DNA from: CAZGMN01 sp964645765
Lineage (GTDB): Bacteria; Acidobacteriota; Aminicenantia; Aminicenantales; Aminicenantaceae
Direction of reading: 5' to 3'
DNA: 54,143 nucleotides
Assembly (NCBI GenBank): GCA_964645765.1
Contig: CAZYBE010000020.1
Location: 1-54,143 of the forward strand
Shown here: piece after piece, positions 34,254-43,765 of the stretch
Layout of the letters: each line of letters opens with the position of its first letter
Numbering within the stretch: position 1 is the first letter of the stretch
Position numbers and translations under genes: made by a program
The notes under the pieces: generated by a model
What the model saw: the letters and a program-made list of their open reading frames with translations, nothing else
Databases searched by the model: none
What the model was told of the DNA's origin: nothing

Positions 34254-35096
34254 TCAGCTCTCCCTGGCAATGTATTTTTGAGCAATCTGGGTGGCAAGGT
34301 TTCTGATCTGGCCAATCAGCTTGACTCTCTCGGTCACAGAAATCGCTCCTCTCGAATCCAGAAGGTTGAAAAGATGGGAGCATTTCAGGCAATGGTCATA
34401 GCCCGGAAGGAGCAGGTTTCTGTCGATGAGCTGCTGAGCCTCTTTCTCGTTGGCAAGAAAAGATTTTCTCAGATTTTCGATGTTTGCCTGGCCAAAATTG
34501 AACTCTGAAAACTCTTTTTCCTCAGGAAATCGCAAATCCCTATAGCTCACATCCTCAGACCATTTCAGGTCATAGATATCATCCTTCCCTTCCAGGAACA
34601 TCTCCAGCCTCTCCAGGCCGTAGGTGAGCTCAACAGGCACAGGCGAAAGGTCAATTCCTCCGGCTTGCTGGAAATAAGTGAACTGAGTGATCTCAAGGCC
34701 GTCGAGCATAACCTGCCAGCCCACTCCCCAGGCGCCGATTGTAGGAGATTCCCAGTCGTCTTCGGCGAAGCGGATGTCATGGTCCTTGAGGCGGATGCCG
34801 AGAGCCTTCAGGCTCTTGATATAAATTTGTTGAATCTCAGGCGGACCAGGCTTCACGATCACCTGGAATTGGAAATGCTTCTGGACACGGTGAGGATTTT
34901 CCCCATAACGCCCGTCTCTCGGCCTTCGAGAAGGCTGAACATAGGCCACTTTCCACGGCTTCTTGCCCAGAACTCTGAAAAAGGTATCGGGTGTCATCGT
35001 GCCCGCACCGACCTCTAAATCATAAGTTGGAGCGAGATAGCATCCCTGCTCGGCCCAGAACTTCTGGAGGTTCATGATAAGGCTTTGAATGCTCAT
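34254..35096 (-). CDS. glyQ: Glycyl-tRNA synthetase alpha subunit
   Basis: The 280-residue protein has the usual length and shows all class II marks of GlyQ: LQKFWAEQGCYLAPTYD, VAYVQPSRRPRDGRYGENP, HFQFQVIVKP, and YFQQAGGIDL with TYGLERLEM. GlyQ activates glycine with ATP. The ATG at 35096 has a GGAGG site rather far away (14 nt). The gene starts 40 bases after the stop of gcvPB on the same strand, so read-through from the glycine cleavage genes is likely. Confidence 0.97.
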   Translation of the reverse strand: MSIQSLIMNLQKFWAEQGCYLAPTYDLEVGAGTMTPDTFFRVLGKKPWKVAYVQPSRRPRDGRYGENPHRVQKHFQFQVIVKPGPPEIQQIYIKSLKALGIRLKDHDIRFAEDDWESPTIGAWGVGWQVMLDGLEITQFTYFQQAGGIDLSPVPVELTYGLERLEMFLEGKDDIYDLKWSEDVSYRDLRFPEEKEFSEFNFGQANIENLRKSFLANEKEAQQLIDRNLLLPGYDHCLKCSHLFNLLDSRGAISVTERVKLIGQIRNLATQIAQKYIARES

Positions 35097-35136
35097 TTTC
35101 TAAGGTTTTTCCTCCAATCCCCGTTCTTTATATTTA

Positions 35137-36667
35137 TTAGCCTGCCTTTTTTTCCTCAATCCACCTTAAAACAGGATTGCGCGCCGCAGTCGTCTCATCC
35201 AGACGCCTGACATAAGAAATGTGCGGCGCAGATTTCAAGACCTCGGGATTTTCTTTCGCCTCTCTGGCAATCGTCTTCATGGCCTCGATAAATATCTCGA
35301 GGTCTCTCTTGCTTTCGGTTTCTGTGGGTTCGGTCATCAGGGCTCCAGGAACGATCAATGGAAAAGACATGGTCGGAGGGTGGACTCCAAAATCAATAAG
35401 CCTCTTGGCGATGTCAATGTTCTGGACACCATGCTCTTTTTGAAATTTATCAGAGAAAACACACTCGTGGAGAGTCGGGGTGGTATACTTCAGGTGATAG
35501 TCGTTCTCCAGGCTCTTGCGAATGTAGTTGGAATTCAAAACCGCAACCTCGGCAACCTCTTTTAATCCTTCAGCGCCCAAGGATAAAATATATGCTAAAG
35601 CTTTGACAATGACAAGATAATTTCCGTAAAAGCTCCGCACCCGGCCGATACTCTTCGGGCGATTGAAGTTGAGAAAATAATTAGGATAAGATTTATATTT
35701 AAAAAAATATTTAAGATCCTTTGGTTCGATAGAATAATCAGGAAGAAAATCTTCTCCATCCAATCTCCACTTTCTCTCGATAACAGGAACAGGAAGATAA
35801 GGCTCAAGCGTCTGCTTGACGCCGACAGGGCCTGCGCCAGGCCCTCCGCCGCCATGAGGAGTGGAGAAAGTCTTGTGCAGGTTAAGGTGGAGAACATCGA
35901 CGTCCATATCGCCTGGCCGGCAGATTCCAACCAGGGCGTTTAAATTCGCACCGTCCATATAGACAAACCCGCCCTTGGAATGGACAATCTCAGCGACCTT
36001 TTTTATGTCAGCTTCGAAGACTCCCAGAGTGTTGGGATTGGTGATCATCAGCGCTGCCACATCCTCGGTCATGCCCTGGGCAAGATTCGACAAATCGATC
36101 GTTCCAGCCTGGTTGGATTTTATTTCCCGGACGCTGTAGCCGCAGATATGAGCGCTTGAGGGATTTGTTCCATGGGCTGAATCCGGGATGAGGACTATCT
36201 TTCTCGGATTCCCCTGCTCCTCAAGGCAAGCCCGGATGAGCATCATCCCCAAAAGCTCTCCTTGAGCTCCGGCAGAGGGCTGAAGGCTGAAAGCATCCAT
36301 TCCTGTTATCTCAGCCAGAAGCTCTTCTGTTGTCTTTAGAATCTCGAGGTTGCCCTGGGCAAAGTGCGCAGGAGCAAAAGGATGAGCGCAGAGAAACTGG
36401 GAGAGAGAGGCAATCTTTTCGTTTATCTTGGGACTGTATTTCATGGTGCAGGAGCCCAAGGGATAGAAGCCCTCATCGACGCAAAAATTCGTGCGCGAGA
36501 GCCGCAGGAAATGCCTGACAACTTCCACCTCTGAGACCTGGGGAAAACCTTCGACCTCCCGCCTCAATTGAAGATTTTTCGCAGCTTCCTCTCTGACAGG
36601 AACATCAAGCTCGGGCAGTCGAAAGGCCCTTTTTCCCTTATCGCTGAGTTCAAAGATCAATGGCTCT

Positions 36668-36675
<8 letters not shown>
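35137..36675 (-). CDS. gcvPB: Glycine dehydrogenase (decarboxylating) subunit 2
   Basis: The 512-residue product is the C-terminal-type half of split P-protein. PLP-lysine is about residue 268 in LHKTFSTPHGGGGPG; other marks are GYSVREIKSN, LMITNPNTLGVFE and MDGANLNALVG. With subunit 1 it decarboxylates glycine and passes the aminomethyl group to the lipoyl arm of GcvH. It overlaps the upstream gcvPA stop by 8 bases, with AAAGGAAG as ribosome site, which implies equal expression of both halves. Confidence 0.97.
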
Positions 36676-38029
<1,354 letters not shown>

Positions 38030-38035
38030 TTATTT

Positions 38036-38099
38036 AAAGGGGACAGTCCCCTTTTTTCCCATTTTTCTAAGTCTCGTAAAAGGGGACTGTCCCCTTTTT
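38036..38099. repeat. Two palindromic repeats between gcvH and gcvPA
   Basis: GGGGACAGTCCCC lies at 38039-38051 within A3/T runs, and GGGGACTGTCCCC at 38082-38094 within A4/T5 runs. Both match the core at 13144-13156. Each can form a 6-bp GC stem extended by A-T pairs; the U tract after each makes them terminator-like in both directions. They lie inside an operon, so they may tune gcvPA expression. Confidence 0.75.
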
Positions 38100-38189
38100 A
38101 TTTGATTTTTCCTGAAAAATGGCGATAGGCAACTTTTCACAAAAAAAATAGCCTCTCCCCATTTTCTGCATTTTCCTATTTTTTCTATG

Positions 38190-38576
38190 CTAAGTCTCAA
38201 GTCCTTCTAAAAATTTTTCATATTCGCCGGCTGACATCAACTTCTCCAGCTCTTTTTTATCTTTTATCTTCAGACGAATAATCCACCCTTGGCCATGAGG
38301 GTCATTGTTAACAAGCTCAGGAGAGTCATTCAATCCAGAATTAACTTCGATAACCTCCCCGGAAACAGGAGAATAGACATCAGAAACAGCTTTGACTGAT
38401 TCAATAACTCCGATGGATTGATGAAAAGTCAATTGAGTTTTTATCTTAGGAAGCTCGACATAGACAACATCGCCCAGCTGCTTTTGAGCAAAATCTGTAA
38501 TCCCTACAGTCGCCTCATCGCCTTTGACCTTAATCCACTCATGGTCTTTGGTGTAATAAAAGTCTGAAGGATACAT
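38190..38576 (-). CDS. gcvH: Glycine cleavage system H protein
   Basis: The 128-residue product has the usual GcvH length. It starts YPSDFYYTKDHEWIK and carries the lipoyl-lysine at about residue 62 in GVIESVKAVSD, followed by VYSPVSGEVIEVN. It shuttles the aminomethyl group between the P, T and L proteins. An AAGGAGG site lies 6 bases before the ATG. It begins 24 bases after gcvT. Confidence 0.98.
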   Translation of the reverse strand: MYPSDFYYTKDHEWIKVKGDEATVGITDFAQKQLGDVVYVELPKIKTQLTFHQSIGVIESVKAVSDVYSPVSGEVIEVNSGLNDSPELVNNDPHGQGWIIRLKIKDKKELEKLMSAGEYEKFLEGLET

Positions 38577-38600
38577 TTTTTCCTCCTTAGTCTATAGAAG

Positions 38601-39695
38601 CTAAGACTTCTCGCTTCTCTTGTAAAAAGGGGTCGGAACAACCCGCGCCCTAACTTTTTTGTCTCTAATCCCGACCTCAAATTCAGTCCCTACCTCTGTG
38701 TATTCAAGCGGAAGATAGGTCAAGCCTATGCTTTTTCTCAAGTAAGGGGAGAAAATGCCTGAGCTGACATAAGACGCCTTTTCACCTTTAATATAAACAG
38801 GATAGTGAGATCGGGCAATCCCTCTATCCAATATCTCGAAGCCGACAATCTTTCTTTTTATCCCTTCTTCTTTCTGCTTAAGGAGCGCCTCCTTGCCCAG
38901 AAAATCTCCTTTCTGGAATTTGACCAGCCAGCCTAAATCCGCCTCGAGGACTGTGGTTGTCTCGTCGATGTCATTTCCATAGAGCATGAGCTTGGCTTCC
39001 AGGCGAAGTGTGTCCCGGGCACCCAGGCCAATCGGAAGAAGCCCGAGCGCTTTTCCCTTGTCCATAACGGCTTCCCATATTTTTTCCGGCTGATGGGAGA
39101 GGGTGTAGACTTCAAACCCGTCTTCTCCGGTGTAACCTGTGCGGGAAACAAAGACTTCTTCTCCGAGAATATTTGCCCATGTCGACTCGAAAGACTTCAA
39201 TTCCTGGAGGTTGACCTCCATCAGGGGCTGGAGGATTTCAAGCGCTCTTGGACCCTGAAGAGCAAGCTGGGTGTAATCATCGCTCTTGTTTTCAACTTCG
39301 ACTTCAAAGCTCTGCTTATGGCCGAGAATCCACTCGTAATCCTTGTCAGAGTTGGCGCAGTTGACACAAAGGAAGTATTTATCCTGATTAAGGCAGTAGA
39401 CGAGGAGGTCATCGACAAAAGTCCCCTTGGGAGTTGTCAGGGCTGAATACTGGGCCTTGTTCGGGGTGAGGCGGGCAACATTGTTGGGAGTCAAATACTG
39501 GATGAAATCGAGCGCCTGTCTCCCTGAGATGATGATCTCCCCCATGTGGCTGACGTCAAAGAGACCAGCGTGCTTGCGGACAGCCAGATGCTCCTCAATA
39601 ATTCCGCTGAATTCGACCGGCATCTCCCAGCCGAAAAATTCAATCATCTTAGCTCCAAGCTTTTTATGAATGGAATTAAGGCGAGTTTTTTTCAC
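38601..39695 (-). CDS. gcvT: Glycine cleavage system T protein (aminomethyltransferase)
   Basis: The 364-residue product has the full GcvT pattern: GAKMIEFFGWEMPVEF, LFDVSHMGEI, FVDDLLVYC with the folate-site Asp, SRTGYTGEDGFEVY and LGARDTLRLEAKLMLYGNDI in parts. It transfers the one-carbon unit to tetrahydrofolate and frees ammonia. GTG is the start, with AGGAGG 8 bases upstream. It is the first gene of the glycine cluster and lies divergent from argS. Confidence 0.97.
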   Translation of the reverse strand: MKKTRLNSIHKKLGAKMIEFFGWEMPVEFSGIIEEHLAVRKHAGLFDVSHMGEIIISGRQALDFIQYLTPNNVARLTPNKAQYSALTTPKGTFVDDLLVYCLNQDKYFLCVNCANSDKDYEWILGHKQSFEVEVENKSDDYTQLALQGPRALEILQPLMEVNLQELKSFESTWANILGEEVFVSRTGYTGEDGFEVYTLSHQPEKIWEAVMDKGKALGLLPIGLGARDTLRLEAKLMLYGNDIDETTTVLEADLGWLVKFQKGDFLGKEALLKQKEEGIKRKIVGFEILDRGIARSHYPVYIKGEKASYVSSGIFSPYLRKSIGLTYLPLEYTEVGTEFEVGIRDKKVRARVVPTPFYKRSEKS

Positions 39696-39720
39696 CGCAT
39701 GACCTCCTCATGAAAATAAT

Positions 39721-39749
39721 TTACTACCATAGAATTTTTCCTTATGCAA
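39721..39749 (-). promoter_or_regulatory. Predicted promoter of the glycine cluster
   Basis: On the minus strand TTGCAT (39744-39749) is followed after 17 bp by TAGTAA (39721-39726). The leader to the gcvT GTG would be about 20 bases. There is no room for a glycine riboswitch in the 117-base divergent region. Confidence 0.4.
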
Positions 39750-39772
39750 GAAAAATCCGAAATAAAGATGTC

Positions 39773-39800
39773 TTGTCCCTTCCTTTAAATTTGCTATAAT
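39773..39800 (+). promoter_or_regulatory. Predicted promoter of argS
   Basis: TTGTCC (39773-39778), a 16-bp spacer and a consensus TATAAT (39795-39800) with TGC in front (extended -10). Transcription would start near 39807, about 6 bases before the ATG at 39813; no Shine-Dalgarno site exists. The message is probably leaderless. Confidence 0.55.
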
Positions 39801-39812
39801 TAAAAACTAACC

Positions 39813-41750
39813 ATGCTCGAATTCAAAAAACAATTAAAAGAAAAAATTTATGAAAGGCTAAAGGGGAAATATCCGCTCGAGCCCTCAGAAGTTGATTTAG
39901 GCCGCGCTCCCCAGCAAAAAATGGGTGACCTGGCGTTAAATTTTCCTTTCCAGCTTGCAAAAAAGACCGAGAGAAAGCCGAGGGAGATTGCCTCGGAAAT
40001 CTCCTGCCTCCTCTTCTCTCTCGAAGGGGTGGAAAAGGTTGAGGTCGCAGGCGGAGGCTACATCAACCTTTTCCTCGACCGAAAGAAATTCTTCCGCGAC
40101 CAGCTCCGCTCACTCGGCCAGAGCTCTCTTTCGCCTGAGGAAAGAAAAATCATCATCGAGCACACCAACATCAACCCCAACAAGGCGGCCCATATCGGCC
40201 ATCTCCGCAATGCCTGCCTTGGAGATACTCTCGGCCGCTGCCTGAGATACAAAGGCGAAAACGTCGAAATCCAGAACTATATCGATGACACTGGAGTCCA
40301 GGTCGCAGACGTCGTCTTTGGCTTCATGGACCTGGAGAAGCACAGCTTTGCTCAAATCAAGGAGGTTGACGGAAAATTTGACTATTACTGCTGGGAGCTT
40401 TATGCCAGAGTTTCTTCTTATTTAGAGAGCCATCCTGAGGCTCAGCCAAGGAAATCAGAAATTCTTAAAAAGATCGAGAAAGGGGAAAATCCTGAAGCAG
40501 AGATAGGCCATTACATCTCCCGCAGAATCCTCAAGGCTCACCTCCAGACCATGCGCAGAATCGGAGTCAGCTACGACCTCCTTCCCTGCGAAAGCAGCAT
40601 CCTCCATCTCAAGTTCTGGGAAAAAGCCTTCGAGCTCTTGAAAGCAAGAAAGGCCATCACCTATGCCGAGAAAGGCCCAAACAAGGGCTGCTGGGTGATG
40701 GGGCTTGAGGATGAGTCAGAAAAGGAGAAAATCATCGTCCGCTCCGACGGGACAGTCACCTATGTCGGAAAGGATATTGCCTATCAGCTCTGGAAGTTCG
40801 GGCTCCTGGAAAAAGATTTTTTCTATGAGCCTTTCGTAACTGAAGGCAGCAGAACCAGTTGGATCACTTCATCCAAATCCGGCAAGCAATCTCCCTCTTT
40901 TGGCAGAGGAAGCAAAGTCTTTAATGTCATCGACATAAGACAGGCTTATCTCCAGAAAATTGTCGTCCAGGGCCTCAAGTCCCTGGAATATTTTGCCCAG
41001 GCTGAAAAATCCATCCATTTCTTCTACGAGATGGTCGCCCTGTCTCCAAAGAGCTTGAAGGAGCTTGGCCTCAGCATTTCTGAAGAGGATAAGGAAAAGA
41101 ATTTCCTGGAGGTCTCAGGAAGAAAAGGGCTTGGGGTTAAAGCCGACGACCTCCTGGACAGGCTCGAAGAAAAAGCCTTAGCCGAGGTCGAGAAGAGAAA
41201 TCCTCAATTGACTGCTGAGCTGCGAAAAGAAACGGCCCACAGAATAGCCTGCGGAGCACTCCGCTATTTCATGCTCAAGTTTGCTCGAAACTCGCTCATC
41301 GTTTTTGATTTTGAGGAGGCCCTGAGCTTCGAAGGAGAAACCGGCCCTTATCTTCAGTACACCCTAGTGAGAATCAACAGCATCTTTCGCAAGCTGAAGG
41401 AGAGGGAAGGCTTCGAGGAGAAAGATGTCCAGCCCCTTATCTCCTCAGAGAAGATTCAACTGGAATTGTTCCCTCCAGAAGAGCAGGCTGACTTCTGGGA
41501 CCTTGTTCTCTATGCCTCGCAGTTTGAAGAGGAGGTTCTCCATTCCATCCATTCCCTTGAATTCTCCCATCTGGCCAAATTCTCCTTCAACCTCTGCCAG
41601 AAGTTTAACGCCTATTACCATCTCTATCCGATTCTGGCTGAGAAAGACAAAGAGATTAAACGCCTCCGCATCCTGACCATTCACTACACCAGAGAGGTCC
41701 TCAAGAGTGCTCTGTCGCTTATGGGAATACCGGAACCAGAATTGATGTAA
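39813..41750 (+). CDS. argS: Arginyl-tRNA synthetase
   Basis: The 645-residue product is a class I ArgRS. The N-terminal Add1 domain starts MLEFKKQLKEKIYERL. HIGHLRNACLGDTLGR (residues about 126-141) is the HIGH motif, preceded by EHTNINPNKA. VTYVGKDIAYQLWKFG and the C-terminal DALR domain (RYFMLKFARNSLIVFDFEEAL region, ETGPYLQYTLVR) follow. No KMSKS is visible; the loop reads EVSGRKGLGVKADDLLD, the form seen in a branch of bacterial ArgRS. The protein is longer than many (about 550-580), because of inserts near residues 340-365. It charges tRNA-Arg in the cytoplasm. Confidence 0.95.
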   Translation: MLEFKKQLKEKIYERLKGKYPLEPSEVDLGRAPQQKMGDLALNFPFQLAKKTERKPREIASEISCLLFSLEGVEKVEVAGGGYINLFLDRKKFFRDQLRSLGQSSLSPEERKIIIEHTNINPNKAAHIGHLRNACLGDTLGRCLRYKGENVEIQNYIDDTGVQVADVVFGFMDLEKHSFAQIKEVDGKFDYYCWELYARVSSYLESHPEAQPRKSEILKKIEKGENPEAEIGHYISRRILKAHLQTMRRIGVSYDLLPCESSILHLKFWEKAFELLKARKAITYAEKGPNKGCWVMGLEDESEKEKIIVRSDGTVTYVGKDIAYQLWKFGLLEKDFFYEPFVTEGSRTSWITSSKSGKQSPSFGRGSKVFNVIDIRQAYLQKIVVQGLKSLEYFAQAEKSIHFFYEMVALSPKSLKELGLSISEEDKEKNFLEVSGRKGLGVKADDLLDRLEEKALAEVEKRNPQLTAELRKETAHRIACGALRYFMLKFARNSLIVFDFEEALSFEGETGPYLQYTLVRINSIFRKLKEREGFEEKDVQPLISSEKIQLELFPPEEQADFWDLVLYASQFEEEVLHSIHSLEFSHLAKFSFNLCQKFNAYYHLYPILAEKDKEIKRLRILTIHYTREVLKSALSLMGIPEPELM

Positions 41751-41760
41751 TGAAGTTTTT

Positions 41761-41886
41761 AACATAAACACAATATGTTATGCGTCATTGCGAGGAGCGA
41801 AGCGACGCGGCAATCTCAATCTATTAGATGAGATTGCTTCGTTATTGCGTTCCTCGCAATGACATTTTACTTAATGCGTTTGTATT
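41761..41886. repeat. MITE-like inverted-repeat element, copy A
   Basis: The element has ends of the form ATAAACRCAATA and its complement TGCGTTTGTATT. The inner arm is GTCATTGCGAGGAGC (from 41784), matched by GTTCCTCGCAATGAC (to 41863), with a second arm GCAATCTCA/TGAGATTGC. The GTCATTGCGAGG arm is a widespread intergenic repeat in environmental genomes. There is no coding sequence in it. Confidence 0.7.
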
Positions 41887-42024
41887 AATATAAACGCAAT
41901 AAATCTTGTTACAATGTCATGGCGAGCGACCGAAGGGAGCGTGGCCATCTCTTCAGATTAATTTTGTGAGATCGCCACATCGCTTCGCTCCTCACGATGA
42001 CACTTTTATTATTGCGTTTGTATT
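41887..42024. repeat. MITE-like inverted-repeat element, copy B
   Basis: It directly abuts copy A. The ends are AATATAAACGCAATAA (41887-41902) and ATTGCGTTTGTATT (ending 42024). The inner arms are GTCATGGCGAGCGACCGA (from 41916) and the CGCTCCTCACGATGAC side (to 42001), about 86 bp apart end to end, with the GAGATCGCCAC arm inside. It is diverged from copy A, so the pair is not a fresh duplication. Confidence 0.65.
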
Positions 42025-42044
42025 TGTAATAAAAAAGCTATAGT
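42017..42044 (+). promoter_or_regulatory. Possible promoter of the ABC operon, overlapping the repeat end
   Basis: TTTGTA (42017-42022) lies inside the right end of repeat copy B and is followed after 16 bp by TATAGT (42039-42044), preceded by GC. A transcript would start near 42051 and carry the AAAGGAG ribosome site of the ABC ATPase gene. Confidence 0.3.
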
Positions 42045-42071
42045 CGAGAACACCAATAAAGGAGACAGAGA

Positions 42072-42998
42072 ATGATTGAAGTCGAGCATCTGACCAAAAA
42101 ATACGGCGACCTTGTGGCTGTCAAAGACTTAAGCTTCAAGGTCGAAGAAGGAAAAATATGGGGTCTTTTGGGGCCGAACGCAGCAGGAAAGACGACGACG
42201 ATGAGAATTCTCACCGGCTATCTTCCTGCCAATGATGGCAAGGCAAGTGTCGCCGGCTTTGATGTCTTTGAGCAGCCCAATGAAGTCAAAAAAATCACCG
42301 GCTATCTTCCTGAAGCTCTTCCCCTTTACCCTGAGATGACTGTTCGCTCCTTTCTGAATTTCGTCTCAGAAATCAAGCAGCTCCCCTCTTCCAAGAGAAA
42401 AGAAGCTGTGGAGAAAAGTATCGAAATAAGCGGCCTGGACACGGTGAGGGGAAGGCTGATCAAGAACATCTCCAGGGGTTTCAAGCAGCGGGTAGGTATC
42501 GCCCAAGCCCTGATCCATGACCCACAGGTTCTCATCCTGGATGAGCCGACCATCGGCCTTGACCCGGCTCAGATCATCGAAATCCGCCAGCTCATCAAGT
42601 CACTCAAGGGAAAGAGGACGATCCTCATCTCGACCCATATCCTGGCTGAAGTGACTCAGACCTGCGAAGGTGTGGTCATTATCAACGACGGCCTGCTCAT
42701 GGCTTCAGGCTCTCTCGAGGCCCTGACCGCTTCCTTCAGGGAAAAAGATGGGGTTGTGCTCAGGCTTAAAAAGTCAGGAGAAAGCGCGCGTTCACTCCTG
42801 AAAGAGATAAAGGGAGTGGACAGGATTAGCCGCGAAAACGACGAGCTCAAGATTGAATGGAGCAAGGGAAAAGATTTGAGGGATGAGGTCACAAGGCTCA
42901 TCGTCGAGAAAGACCTGGGCCTGGTTGAGATGAGGCCTCTGGCGATGAATATCGAAGACCTCTATCTCAAGGTCATCTCAGGAGGAGTCAAGCAATGA
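42072..42998 (+). CDS. ABC transporter ATP-binding protein (GldA-like)
   Basis: The 308-residue ATPase has Walker A GPNAAGKTTT (residues about 36-45; Ala in place of the common Gly), Q-loop GYLPEALPLYPEMT, signature SRGFKQRVGIAQAL, Walker B VLILDEPTIGLD and a switch His in STHILAEV. The C-terminal extension is typical of ABC-2 exporters. It sits first in a four-gene operon with overlaps or gaps of 4 bases or fewer. The set matches GldA/GldF/GldG-like systems. It should power the permease encoded next. Confidence 0.93.
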   Translation: MIEVEHLTKKYGDLVAVKDLSFKVEEGKIWGLLGPNAAGKTTTMRILTGYLPANDGKASVAGFDVFEQPNEVKKITGYLPEALPLYPEMTVRSFLNFVSEIKQLPSSKRKEAVEKSIEISGLDTVRGRLIKNISRGFKQRVGIAQALIHDPQVLILDEPTIGLDPAQIIEIRQLIKSLKGKRTILISTHILAEVTQTCEGVVIINDGLLMASGSLEALTASFREKDGVVLRLKKSGESARSLLKEIKGVDRISRENDELKIEWSKGKDLRDEVTRLIVEKDLGLVEMRPLAMNIEDLYLKVISGGVKQ

Positions 42999-43762
42999 AA
43001 AACATATGGGCGATATGCAAGAAAGAAATCAACACCTACTTCACCTCCCCGATTGCCTACGTGGTCATCACTGTCTTCCTGATTCTCAGTGGATTTTTCT
43101 TCTACAACGCCATCTGGTGGTTCAACACCCAGTCGATGCAGATGGCACAGAATCCATATTATTACCAGCAGCTCAACATCAATCAGATGGTCTTCTCTCC
43201 TCTCCTCAACAACACGAGCATCATCCTCCTGCTGATGATTCCCCTTCTCACCATGCGACTTTTTTCAGAGGAGAAGAAAAGGCAGACAGATGAACTCCTC
43301 TACACAAGCCCGCTCTCCGTCAACCAGATCATCCTCGGGAAATATTTCGCCTCTCTCTTTGTTCTCCTTATCATGCTGCTTCTCCTTGGAATCCTTATGG
43401 TTTTCACCTTTGTCTTCGGAAATCCGGAATTCACTCCCCTGCTCAACGGTTATCTTGGCCTTTTCCTGATGGGCGGCGCCTTTATGGCCGCAGGAATTTT
43501 CTTCTCCTCTCTGACTGAAAACCAGATTGTCTCTGCCATCCTGACCTTTGGCGCGCTCCTTCTCTTTTATATCTTCAACTGGGCTTCCTCTTCGGCCAGC
43601 GGAATTTGGAGGGATGTCATCAACTACCTTTCAATCTTCCAGCACTTTGACGGCATGACCCAGGGAATCCTGGATACGACAGATGTCGTCTATTACCTGA
43701 GCTTCATCTTCTTCAGCCTCTTTCTCACCCATTCTGTCATCCAATCCAGAAGGTGGAGGTGA
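42995..43762 (+). CDS. ABC-2-type permease (GldF-like)
   Basis: The 255-residue membrane protein has six hydrophobic helices and the ABC-2 layout: first helix after CKKEINTYFTSPIAYV, a long loop, then LTMRLFSEEKKRQTDELLYTSPL (read in parts), the coupling segment. The ATG overlaps the ATPase stop (ATGA). In Bacteroidetes the GldF partner is part of a gliding or secretion-linked ABC complex; outside that phylum the function is not known. Confidence 0.9.
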   Translation: MKNIWAICKKEINTYFTSPIAYVVITVFLILSGFFFYNAIWWFNTQSMQMAQNPYYYQQLNINQMVFSPLLNNTSIILLLMIPLLTMRLFSEEKKRQTDELLYTSPLSVNQIILGKYFASLFVLLIMLLLLGILMVFTFVFGNPEFTPLLNGYLGLFLMGGAFMAAGIFFSSLTENQIVSAILTFGALLLFYIFNWASSSASGIWRDVINYLSIFQHFDGMTQGILDTTDVVYYLSFIFFSLFLTHSVIQSRRWR

Positions 43763-43765
43763 AAA

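Noticed and set aside
38036..38099. CRISPR array
   Set aside because: There are only two palindromic units of about 20 bases, the distance is one short spacer, and similar units occur far away. This fits dispersed palindromes, not a CRISPR array.
39696..39812. Glycine riboswitch before gcvT
   Set aside because: The divergent gap is only 117 bases and is filled by two promoters. No tandem aptamer-like G-rich cores are present.
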